Shown: piece after piece, positions 7,693 through 14,232 of the stretch
Position numbering within the stretch: the first letter of the stretch is position 1
Layout: the number at the start of each line of letters is the position of its first letter
Assembly (NCBI GenBank): GCA_008080615.1
Contig: VIKJ01000014.1
Location: 1 to 14,234, forward strand
Reading direction: 5' to 3'
DNA: 14,234 nucleotides
From: Chitinophagaceae bacterium
Lineage (GTDB): Bacteria; Bacteroidota; Bacteroidia; Chitinophagales; Chitinophagaceae
Position numbers and translations under genes: made by a program
The notes under the pieces: generated by a model
The model's database searches: none
Seen by the model: only the letters and a program-made list of their open reading frames with translations
What the model was told of the DNA's origin: nothing

Positions 7693-8244
7693 ATGATAGC
7701 TCGGTTTCTAGCATTAGTTATATTAATTATTATATCTCCTTTCTTTTTGATGATAGCGATTTTGATTTTCATGGAAGATGGAAGACCAATTTTGTTCCAT
7801 CAAAAAAGACCTGGTCAATATCATAAAATATTTTATTTTTACAAATTTCGCACTATGAAAAACGACACTCCAGAAGTTGCGACACATCTACTGAAAAATC
7901 CTGACCAATATCTTTTACGGATTGGTTCATTTTTAAGAAAATTTAGCTTAGATGAATTACCTAATTTAGTAAATGTTATTAAGGGTAATATTGGGTTTGT
8001 TGGTCCACGTCCAGCTCTTTACAACCAAGATGATTTGATTTCATTAAGAGAAAAGTATGGAATTGACAAGTTAAGACCAGGAATAACCGGCTGGGCACAG
8101 ATAAATGGAAGAGATGAAATATCAATTGAAGAAAAAGTACAATTAGAAAAGTATTATTTAGATCACAAGTCATTCTACTTTGACATAAAAATTCTTTTTT
8201 TGACATTTAAGTATGCTCTGCTTGGGAAAGGGGTTACCCATTAA
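7693..8244 (+). CDS. PglC-like sugar-1-phosphate transferase (monotopic phosphoglycosyl transferase)
   Basis: This 183-residue protein starts assembly by transferring a sugar-1-phosphate from a UDP-sugar to undecaprenyl phosphate at the inner membrane. It is the minimal catalytic form, like Campylobacter PglC (about 200 residues), not the longer WcaJ/WbaP type. An N-terminal hydrophobic stretch with Ser15-Pro16 forms the expected re-entrant helix. YKFRTM (50-55), SLDELP (85-90, with catalytic Asp87-Glu88), VGPRP (103-107) and RPGITGWAQINGR (128-140) are all intact. The N-terminus is a few residues shorter than usual because stops precede the ATG at 7693 in frame; no Shine-Dalgarno sequence is seen. 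It lies between the epimerase/reductase and the 4,6-dehydratase, which suggests its donor is their product. Confidence 0.92.
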   Translation: MIARFLALVILIIISPFFLMIAILIFMEDGRPILFHQKRPGQYHKIFYFYKFRTMKNDTPEVATHLLKNPDQYLLRIGSFLRKFSLDELPNLVNVIKGNIGFVGPRPALYNQDDLISLREKYGIDKLRPGITGWAQINGRDEISIEEKVQLEKYYLDHKSFYFDIKILFLTFKYALLGKGVTH

Positions 8245-8331
8245 GGTTAGTTAGAGATTAACGTGATAGCTATGGCAGTAGAAGATGATAACTTGAAAAA
8301 TAATTTAATGGGAAATCTGAAATATTCAGTT

Positions 8332-8442
8332 TGTCATATTGAGTCCCGCTTCATTGGGTCGAAATATCCCGATTTTATGATCAAATGAGATTCTTCACTC
8401 CCGCTTTCATCTGCAAAGCGAGGCGAGTCGTTCAGAATGACA
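8332..8442. repeat. Palindromic, MITE/REP-like intergenic repeat (111 bp)
   Basis: The element begins TGTCATATTGAGTC and ends with the near-complement of that sequence (CGTTCAGAATGACA). The left arm contains CCCGCTTCATTGGGTCGAAA; the right arm contains GAGATTCTTCACTCC and an internal hairpin, CGCTTT (8402-8407) with AAAGCG (8415-8420) around a 7-base loop. The TCATTCTGA...GAAGAATCTC vocabulary matches a dispersed intergenic repeat I recall from many FCB-group and related genomes. It fills most of the 242-base space between the transferase and dehydratase genes, and its base composition is richer in G and C than the surroundings. It may be mobilised in trans, or act on mRNA folding within the operon. 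Confidence 0.7.
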
Positions 8443-8486
8443 GATAAACAATTTTTCAGATGTCACTTAATCTTTTATAAAGCGAG

Positions 8487-10367
8487 TTGAAAATGCCAGT
8501 TGCAAGTATTAATAATATTATATCGAACCTCAGAAACCGTCATTTCTTTATACTTGATGTTATTTTTGTTTTCCTTTCACCCTATTTAGCATTTCTAATT
8601 AGGTATGATTGGAATTTTGCTCAAGTTCCATTAGGCAAATCATTAATCACGATAATGTTTGTTTCCGTAGTTACAAAAATTACAATTTTTAAACTACTTG
8701 GGTTATATAGAAGATTTTGGAAAAGTGCCAGCATTGATGATCTAGCATTACTGATTCTAATTGGCATTTATGTTGGATTAGCACAAATATTTATTATAGG
8801 TATATTAAAAGTTTTCCAAGTTGGTTCGGTCGCTCAATATCCTTTATCTTTTCCAATCATTGATACAATAATCACGTTTATATTTATTTCGGTTCCCCGC
8901 TTTAGTATAAGATTATTACAGAGAGTTGAGCAAAGATTAAACCAAACTAATGAAGGTATGTTAAATACCTTAATTATTGGAGCCGGGGATGCTGGGATAA
9001 ATACCTTGATTGAATTACAAAAAGCTCCTTGGTTAAAATTGCATCCGGTTGGGATTATTGATGATGATCCTACTAAAAAGGGTCTTAGAATAAGAGGAGT
9101 TAGTGTATTTGGTGGAAGGGAATTGCTACATGAATCGGTAGAAAAATATAAAATAGCCAGAATTTTAATTGCAATGCCATCTGTGAGCGGTGGAGAAATA
9201 AGGAAAATTGTAGAGTTAGCAAAAGGGACGAATGCAGAAATATTTACTTTACCAGGTTTATTAGAAATAATAGATGGAAAAGTTGCTGTTGACAAGTTGA
9301 GAAAAATTCAAATTGACGATCTACTTAGACGAGAACCAATAAAGACAGAGCTTGATAAAATATTTAAACTACTAAATGGACAAATTATTCTTGTGACCGG
9401 TGCAGGCGGCTCAATTGGCAGTGAAATTTGCAGACAAATTGCCCTAGCAAATCCTAGCAAACTATTATTATTAGGACATGGGGAAAACTCAATTTTCGAG
9501 ATTGAACAAGAGCTTAGGAGCAAATTCAAGAATTTGAATAATAATATTATTCCACTAATAGCGGACATGCGTGATAGTGCGAGAATAAATTATCTGATAA
9601 ACCGGTATAAGCCCAAAATTATTTTTCATGCAGCAGCTCACAAACATGTCCCACTTATGGAAACTAATCTAGTGGAAGCAATAACTAATAATGTATTGGG
9701 AATTAAGAATATTCTAGATGCAGCAACAAAGAATAATGTTGAGAGTTTAGTATATATTTCCACAGATAAGGCGGTTGATCCGCCTAATGTTATGGGTGCA
9801 ACAAAACGCTTGGCTGAACTAATAATAAAAGGATATTATAAAACTTCAAAAACAAGACTAATAGCAGTACGATTTGGGAATGTTTTAGGAAGCCGCGGAA
9901 GCGTGGTTCATACTTTTAAGAGACAAATACTTGATGGTGGTCCTATTACAGTAACCGATCCTGAAATTGAAAGATTCTTTATGACTATTCCGGAGGCTGT
10001 TCAATTAGTTTTGCAAGCATTCGAGATGGGAAGGGGAGGAGAAATATTTGTCCTTGATATGGGAAGCAGGATTAAAATTGTTGATCTAGCAAAAGATATG
10101 ATTAGGCTTTCTGGTAATGATGAATATGAGATTGGAATTAAATTTACCGGGTTGCGCCCTGGTGAAAAGATGATTGAAGAATTGTATACAAATTCTGAGA
10201 TAATTGAAGAAACTCTTCATAATAAAATTTCATCAGCTACTGCTGATTACTCAAATATTTCCGATTGTATGAATCAAATTGATAACTTAATCAAATTAGC
10301 TGGTGATAATAAGGAAGAGGAAGCAAGGGAACTTTTGTTCAAGATTGTACATTGTGTGAAAGGTTAA
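8487..10367 (+). CDS. Membrane-anchored UDP-GlcNAc 4,6-dehydratase (PglF/WbpM/CapD family)
   Basis: A 626-residue enzyme expected to convert UDP-GlcNAc to UDP-4-keto-6-deoxy-GlcNAc, the precursor of QuiNAc, FucNAc, bacillosamine and similar sugars. Four N-terminal membrane helices (about 23-40, 52-70, 86-107, 122-139) are followed by a CoA-binding-like Rossmann domain (GAGDAG, 165-170) and the catalytic SDR domain: GAGGSIG (305-311), HAAAHKHVPLME (381-392), STDKAV (425-430) and VMGATKR (435-441), where Met replaces the usual SDR tyrosine, as is normal in this family. FGNVLGSRGSV and LRPGEKMIEEL complete the signature. Length fits the full-size membrane-bound class. The start is TTG 8487 or ATG 8493; the signal is weak (GCGAG). 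It follows the palindromic repeat, and the next gene starts one base after its stop. Confidence 0.93.
   Translation: MKMPVASINNIISNLRNRHFFILDVIFVFLSPYLAFLIRYDWNFAQVPLGKSLITIMFVSVVTKITIFKLLGLYRRFWKSASIDDLALLILIGIYVGLAQIFIIGILKVFQVGSVAQYPLSFPIIDTIITFIFISVPRFSIRLLQRVEQRLNQTNEGMLNTLIIGAGDAGINTLIELQKAPWLKLHPVGIIDDDPTKKGLRIRGVSVFGGRELLHESVEKYKIARILIAMPSVSGGEIRKIVELAKGTNAEIFTLPGLLEIIDGKVAVDKLRKIQIDDLLRREPIKTELDKIFKLLNGQIILVTGAGGSIGSEICRQIALANPSKLLLLGHGENSIFEIEQELRSKFKNLNNNIIPLIADMRDSARINYLINRYKPKIIFHAAAHKHVPLMETNLVEAITNNVLGIKNILDAATKNNVESLVYISTDKAVDPPNVMGATKRLAELIIKGYYKTSKTRLIAVRFGNVLGSRGSVVHTFKRQILDGGPITVTDPEIERFFMTIPEAVQLVLQAFEMGRGGEIFVLDMGSRIKIVDLAKDMIRLSGNDEYEIGIKFTGLRPGEKMIEELYTNSEIIEETLHNKISSATADYSNISDCMNQIDNLIKLAGDNKEEEARELLFKIVHCVKG
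10358..10363 (+). promoter_or_regulatory. Ribosome binding site supporting a TTG start
   Basis: GAAAGG lies 5 bases before the TTG at 10369 and overlaps the end of the dehydratase gene. It supports the non-ATG start that gives the protein a complete signal peptide (MKKITFFF...). Confidence 0.55.
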
Positions 10368-10368
10368 A

Positions 10369-11055
10369 TTGAAAAAGATCACTTTCTTTTTTTTGTTTCT
10401 TGGAGTGATTAGCTTACATTCTCAATCACTTAATAGTTTATCGGGTTATTATAACATACCCACCGCGGAGATTAATAATGACGGTAGAGTTGTTGCCGGG
10501 GCGTTTTACATTCCCTATAGGTTTTCCCAAGAAAAGGGATTTGATAGAGATGCTATCTCATATTTCAGCGCTTTATCATATTTCCCGTTTTTAGAAATGA
10601 GTCTTAGATTCACAAAACTTTTAGGTCCTAATTATGCATTAGGCGATAGGATGTTTAGCTTTAAATTAAAGTTTATTACAGAAGGGAAATATATTCCATC
10701 GTTTTCTGTTGGGGCACAAGATTTTTTTCATTCAACAGAAGCCGTAACCAACAGGTATAATTCATTGTATTTGGTGATTACAAAAAATATTTCAGTTAGA
10801 AACTTTATCAACAACATCTCTTTAACGGCAGGATATGGAAGTGATATTATTAAAGCAAATGGACATGAATATATAGGGTTGTTCGGTGGAGTATCTTTAA
10901 GGATTTTAGAGCATTTGGAATTTATGTTCGAGAATGATGCACGGTTTTATAATGTTGGTGCGAGAATAAAGTTATTTGAACATATATTTTTGCTTGGCGG
11001 GTATAGAGATTTGAAATATTTCAGCGGAGGGGGAGGGGTTTGTTTTCAGTTGTAA
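10369..11055 (+). CDS. Exported YjbH-like protein (predicted outer-membrane beta-barrel)
   Basis: A 228-residue protein with a signal peptide (basic MKK, hydrophobic core, likely cleavage near SLHSQS at 16-20). The mature part starts with GYYNIPTAEINNDGRVVAG, which resembles the repeated opening of YjbH/DUF940 exopolysaccharide-associated proteins (G-x-x-N-x-PTA-x-x-x-x-DG). The rest consists of alternating amphipathic strands rich in aromatics and glycine, for example GGVSLRILEHLEFMFEND and GARIKLFEHIFLLGGY, consistent with a small beta-barrel. It is far shorter than E. coli YjbH (about 700 residues). It starts with TTG one base after the dehydratase stop, so it is probably co-translated. 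A role in export or surface handling of the polysaccharide is inferred from context. The final residue is Leu, not the usual aromatic. Confidence 0.65.
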   Translation: MKKITFFFLFLGVISLHSQSLNSLSGYYNIPTAEINNDGRVVAGAFYIPYRFSQEKGFDRDAISYFSALSYFPFLEMSLRFTKLLGPNYALGDRMFSFKLKFITEGKYIPSFSVGAQDFFHSTEAVTNRYNSLYLVITKNISVRNFINNISLTAGYGSDIIKANGHEYIGLFGGVSLRILEHLEFMFENDARFYNVGARIKLFEHIFLLGGYRDLKYFSGGGGVCFQL

Positions 11056-11072
11056 AGCGCAGGGAATAGATA

Positions 11073-11103
11073 TTAGTAATGAGTAAGTAGTAGTTAGTGT
11101 AAT
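11073..11103. repeat. Degenerate AGTA/GTAGT microsatellite-like tract
   Basis: About 30 bases are built from repeated TAGTAATGAGTAAGTAGTAG-type words between the YjbH-like gene and the small downstream gene. No protein or promoter pattern explains it. It resembles, in style, the short tracts inside the last dehydrogenase gene. Confidence 0.45.
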
Positions 11104-11126
11104 GCTGGATAAATATCAATAAAGTT

Positions 11127-11456
11127 TTGAATTTTTTCAGAATAAATAGGGAAGATTTATTAACAAGAACAACCATGGAAATTGATGAAGCTGTAAGAAA
11201 TGCAGCGAGAAGATTACCGAGTTACATTACAATTAAGGAAGTAAAATACCGGTGGGGATTTGGGCATGAGGATATTTATCCAGTTGATCAAATAGAAAAG
11301 TTATGGGGAGATATGACATCACTTACAGACGTTCAATGCGGATTTGTGGTGGTCCCCAGACTGCGAGGGCAACAATTAAAAGATCCCGCTCAATTAGATT
11401 CTTGGTTAATTGATGGAAGTAAAGAATTCATTACTTCTATTTGTGACTTTGCTTGA
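11127..11456 (+). CDS. Small protein of unknown function
   Basis: I do not recognise this 109-residue frame. It is soluble, without signal peptide or membrane helix. The centre, EVKYRWGFGHEDIYPVDQIEKLW, followed by GFVVVPRLRGQQ, has tryptophans, glycines and a GFGHE motif spaced as in a folded domain, and codon use looks like the neighbours, so it is probably real. The start is uncertain: TTG 11127 has no ribosome binding site, and the ATG at 11175 would give a 93-residue protein opening MEIDEAVRNAARRLP. The frame opens only at 11103. It lies between the YjbH-like gene and the UDP-glucose dehydrogenase gene, on the same strand, with 28 bases to the latter. It could also be the surviving end of a longer gene. 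No function is proposed. Confidence 0.55.
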   Translation: MNFFRINREDLLTRTTMEIDEAVRNAARRLPSYITIKEVKYRWGFGHEDIYPVDQIEKLWGDMTSLTDVQCGFVVVPRLRGQQLKDPAQLDSWLIDGSKEFITSICDFA

Positions 11457-11473
11457 GTATTTAAAATTGTTCT

Positions 11474-11480
11474 AAGGAGG
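11474..11480 (+). promoter_or_regulatory. Strong Shine-Dalgarno sequence for a GTG start
   Basis: AAGGAGG, a full anti-SD match, ends 4 bases before the GTG at 11485. It fixes the start of the UDP-glucose dehydrogenase and is the best ribosome binding site in the window. Confidence 0.85.
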
Positions 11481-11484
11481 ACTA

Positions 11485-12846
11485 GTGAAAATTGCAATTA
11501 TTGGGGCAGGTTATGTTGGTCTAGTAAGTGGAACTTGTTTTGCTGAGATGGGAAATAATGTGATTTGTGTTGATAATAATAACGAAAAGCTTGAAAAACT
11601 AAACTTTGGTGAATTACCAATTTATGAACCGGGTTTAGAAGTTTTGTTCCACAGGAATATCGCAAAAAAGAGATTGTTATTTACTGATGACATCCAGCAA
11701 GCTGTGCTGGATACAGAAGTGATATTTCTTTGTCTTCCTACACCGCAGGGAGAAGATGGCTCAGCTGATCTGAAATATGTTTTTGCCGTCGCTGAATCAA
11801 TTGGAAAAATATTGAAGGAAGACGGCGACAAAGACTTTAAAGTGATTGTTAATAAAAGCACAGTTCCAGTTGGCACAAGCCGATCTGTAACTGATATTCT
11901 TAAAAAATATGGAATTGAAAAATTTGATGTTGTTTCTAATCCGGAATTTCTACGAGAAGGTTTTGCAGTTGATGATTTTATGAAGCCTGATAGAGTAGTA
12001 GTTGGTGCAAGAAGTGAAAAATCATTTGAGATTATGCGCACACTTTACGAGTCGTTCGTGCGTCAAGGAAACCCAATTTACGAAATGGAGCCAGAGAGTT
12101 CGGAAATAACAAAGTATGCAGCAAACTCATATCTAGCGATGAGAATTACTTATATGAATGAACTTGCAAACTTCTGCGAGAAAGTTGGAGCTAACGTTGA
12201 CATGGTTCGTAAAGGAATGGGTGCCGATACTAGAATTGGCAAACGGTTTTTGTTTCCTGGAATTGGTTATGGTGGTTCATGTTTTCCTAAGGATGTGAAT
12301 GCGTTAATTAAAACAGCCGAGGATTTTGAATCTCCAATGAGAATTTTGAAAGTAGTTGATGATGTAAACAAAGCCCAGAAGTTGATACTTGTTAAGAAGG
12401 TTCTCCAGCAATTTGGAATGGATATTAAGGGAAAGAAATTTGCAGTTTGGGGATTAGCATTCAAACCGAATACAGATGATATGCGGGAAGCACCATCAAT
12501 TTATATCATTCGTGAGTTGGTTAGGTTGGGTGCAAAAGTGGTTGCTTACGATCCGGCAGCAGCCGAAAACGCCAAGTTTTATTTGAAAGATATTTTAGAA
12601 TACAGCCAAGATCAGTATGGAATGTTAAAAGATGCGGATGCTTTGTTAATGCTTACCGAATGGAATGAATTTAGAAATCCGGATTTTGAAAAGATAAGCT
12701 CTCAATTGAAAAATAAAATAATCTTCGACGGACGAAATATTTTTGAAGTTAAGAAAATGGAAGAGTTAGGTTATGTTTATCATAGCATAGGCAGAGAGAC
12801 AATATTTCCAAATGATTCTCAATTCAAATTAAGGACAATAAATTGA
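11485..12846 (+). CDS. ugd: UDP-glucose 6-dehydrogenase
   Basis: A 453-residue cytoplasmic enzyme that oxidises UDP-glucose to UDP-glucuronic acid with two NAD+. It has GAGYVG (7-12), CLPTP (83-87), NPEFLREG (152-159) with the catalytic Glu154, ITKYAANS (208-215) with Lys210 and Asn214, and GYGGSCFPKD (261-270) with the catalytic Cys266. WGLAFKPNTDDMREAPS marks the C-terminal NAD/UDP domain. Length and all key residues match the UDP-Glc/GDP-Man dehydrogenase family; the GYGGSCFPKD form and the long C-domain favour UDP-glucose over GDP-mannose. The GTG start has a perfect Shine-Dalgarno sequence. The stop overlaps the next gene's TTG start by four bases (TTGA), indicating coupled translation. 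It supplies a uronic acid for the polysaccharide. Confidence 0.95.
   Translation: MKIAIIGAGYVGLVSGTCFAEMGNNVICVDNNNEKLEKLNFGELPIYEPGLEVLFHRNIAKKRLLFTDDIQQAVLDTEVIFLCLPTPQGEDGSADLKYVFAVAESIGKILKEDGDKDFKVIVNKSTVPVGTSRSVTDILKKYGIEKFDVVSNPEFLREGFAVDDFMKPDRVVVGARSEKSFEIMRTLYESFVRQGNPIYEMEPESSEITKYAANSYLAMRITYMNELANFCEKVGANVDMVRKGMGADTRIGKRFLFPGIGYGGSCFPKDVNALIKTAEDFESPMRILKVVDDVNKAQKLILVKKVLQQFGMDIKGKKFAVWGLAFKPNTDDMREAPSIYIIRELVRLGAKVVAYDPAAAENAKFYLKDILEYSQDQYGMLKDADALLMLTEWNEFRNPDFEKISSQLKNKIIFDGRNIFEVKKMEELGYVYHSIGRETIFPNDSQFKLRTIN
12831..12835 (+). promoter_or_regulatory. Ribosome binding site supporting a TTG start
   Basis: AAGGA lies 7 bases before the TTG at 12843, inside the end of the upstream dehydrogenase gene. 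Spacing is ideal and supports the TTG as the true start, coupled to upstream translation. Confidence 0.65.
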
Positions 12847-14186
12847 ATCCCAAAGAACAACTATTACAAAAAATCGAAAGCAAAACCGCTATAGTCGGTA
12901 TTATAGGATTAGGTTACGTTGGGTTGCCATTAGCTTTGGAATATGCCAACAAAGGAATTAGCACAATTGGATTTGATATTGACGAGAGGAAGATTCCAGT
13001 TTTGATGGAGGGGCAGAGTTATATAAAACATATTGAAGGCAATAGAATAAAGAAGGCAGTAGGCAGTAGGAAATTTGAGGCGACGAGTGGTTTTTCTAGA
13101 TTAACTGAATGCGATGCGATTATTATTTGTGTACCAACGCCATTAAATCGCCATAGAGAACCAGATTTACAGTACATATTGAATACCGGTGAGACAATTG
13201 CAAAACATTTACGTAAAGGTCAGCTAATTGTTTTGGAATCGTCAACGTATCCGGGAACGACGGAAGAGATTTTACGCCCAATGTTTGAAGAAGTGGGTGA
13301 GAAGGTACAAGGTGCAGGGTACAAGGTTGGGGTCGATTTCTTTTTAGCATTTAGCCCGGAAAGAGAAGATCCAAACAATCCTAATTTCTCTACGTCAACG
13401 ATACCTAAGGTTGTTGGCGGAGTAACCTCAGCTTGCCTTGAAATTGCTTGCAAGTTATATGATTTAGTTATTGTGAAAACTGTCCCGGTTTCTTCTCCAA
13501 GAGCAGCAGAAGCAACAAAATTGTTAGAAAACATATACCGTTCAATAAACATTGCTTTAGTCAATGAATTGAAGATGGTTTTTGACAGAATGGATATTGA
13601 TGTATGGGAAGTTATTGAAGCAGCAAAGACAAAACCTTTTGGTTTTCAAGCGTTTTACCCGGGTCCGGGATTAGGCGGGCATTGCATTCCAATTGATCCG
13701 TTTTACTTGACCTGGAAAGCACGTGAATATGATATCAATACTAAGTTTATTGAACTTGCCGGAGAAATAAATACATACCAGCCATATTATGTAGTAGAAA
13801 AATCTTTGGAAGCGTTAAACGGAAAAGGCAAGACCATAAACGGAAGTAGAGTTTTAATATTAGGGGCATCTTATAAGAAAAATATTGACGATATGAGGGA
13901 ATCTCCCTCACTTAAACTAATTGAAATATTTGAGAGTAAGGGTGCAACAGTAAATTATAGTGATACATATGTTCCTAAATTGCCGCCGACACGGAAATAC
14001 AATTATGAAAAGGAATCGGTTGAACTAACAAGCGAAAATATAAAAGGCTATGATTTGATAGTGTTATCTACCGATCATGATAATTTTGATTATAAGATGA
14101 TTGCCGAAAACGCACAGCTTATTGTGGATACGAGGAATGCGTTTGAAAGGCACACCATAAAGAAAGAAACGATATTTAAAGCATAA
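12843..14186 (+). CDS. UDP-N-acetyl-hexosamine 6-dehydrogenase (WbpA/WecC-type nucleotide-sugar dehydrogenase)
   Basis: A 447-residue enzyme that would oxidise C6 of a UDP-HexNAc, giving UDP-GlcNAcA or a related acid. GLGYVG (22-27) binds NAD; VPTPL (97-101), ESSTYPGTT (132-140), SPEREDP (171-177), the EATKLLEN segment with Lys226 and PGPGLGGHCIPIDPFYL (273-289) with catalytic Cys281 are conserved. The SPERxDP and GGHCIPxDP forms distinguish this branch from UDP-glucose dehydrogenases and favour WbpA-like UDP-GlcNAc dehydrogenase. Residues 71-76 and 154-162 are encoded by short repeated DNA, and the second tract seems to lengthen a loop by about seven residues compared with relatives I recall. 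It starts at TTG, overlapping the upstream stop. Inverted repeats follow the stop codon. Confidence 0.9.
   Translation: MNPKEQLLQKIESKTAIVGIIGLGYVGLPLALEYANKGISTIGFDIDERKIPVLMEGQSYIKHIEGNRIKKAVGSRKFEATSGFSRLTECDAIIICVPTPLNRHREPDLQYILNTGETIAKHLRKGQLIVLESSTYPGTTEEILRPMFEEVGEKVQGAGYKVGVDFFLAFSPEREDPNNPNFSTSTIPKVVGGVTSACLEIACKLYDLVIVKTVPVSSPRAAEATKLLENIYRSINIALVNELKMVFDRMDIDVWEVIEAAKTKPFGFQAFYPGPGLGGHCIPIDPFYLTWKAREYDINTKFIELAGEINTYQPYYVVEKSLEALNGKGKTINGSRVLILGASYKKNIDDMRESPSLKLIEIFESKGATVNYSDTYVPKLPPTRKYNYEKESVELTSENIKGYDLIVLSTDHDNFDYKMIAENAQLIVDTRNAFERHTIKKETIFKA
13055..13070. repeat. GGCAGTA microsatellite inside a coding sequence
   Basis: The 7-bp unit GGCAGTA occurs twice in tandem plus a partial third copy within the WbpA-like gene, encoding residues about 71-76. 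The reading frame is kept and the protein length here is as expected for the family. Confidence 0.6.
13302..13326. repeat. GGTACAAGG repeat tract inside a coding sequence
   Basis: GGTACAAGG occurs exactly at 13304-13312 and 13318-13326, separated by TGCAG, giving a 14-bp period. It encodes residues 154-162 of the WbpA-like protein (KVQGAGYKV), in a loop before the conserved FFLAFSPERED strand. GGTACAAGGTGCA-type words are a recurrent low-complexity repeat in some FCB genomes, from memory. Confidence 0.65.
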
Positions 14187-14232
14187 GACTTATGCTTTTG
14201 TCTTGACACAAAAGCACGAAAAAGTCAAGACT
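14181..14232. repeat. Nested inverted repeats after the last gene
   Basis: Three inverted repeats overlap: GCATAAG-A-CTTATGC (14181-14195, spanning the TAA stop), TGCTTTTGT/ACAAAAGCA (14193-14201 and 14208-14216, 6-base loop) and GTCTTGAC/GTCAAGAC (14200-14207 and 14225-14232). They are mutually exclusive folds. There is no T-run, so a canonical terminator is not shown, though an RNA 3'-end role is possible. The TCTTGACACAAAAGCACGAAAAAGTCAAGA wording resembles a dispersed repeat seen in Bacteroidota-like genomes (from memory). The window ends here. Confidence 0.6.

Noticed and set aside
8332..8442. CRISPR repeat or tRNA-like structure in the intergenic palindrome
   Set aside because: There is no regular repeat-spacer pattern, no cloverleaf and no CCA-type end; the paired ends fit a REP/MITE-like element better.
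8834..9295. Long reverse-strand frame (153 codons) inside the dehydratase gene
   Set aside because: It lies opposite strongly conserved dehydratase codons, has no recognisable domain and no ribosome binding site; it is an antisense shadow.
11622..12041. Reverse-strand frame of 139 codons opposite the UDP-glucose dehydrogenase
   Set aside because: It is fully contained in a gene with all catalytic motifs intact and shows no protein-family features.
13123..13564. Two overlapping reverse-strand frames opposite the WbpA-like gene
   Set aside because: Their sequence (for example PCTLHLVPS) is the antisense of the repeat tract and of conserved enzyme codons; not a gene.
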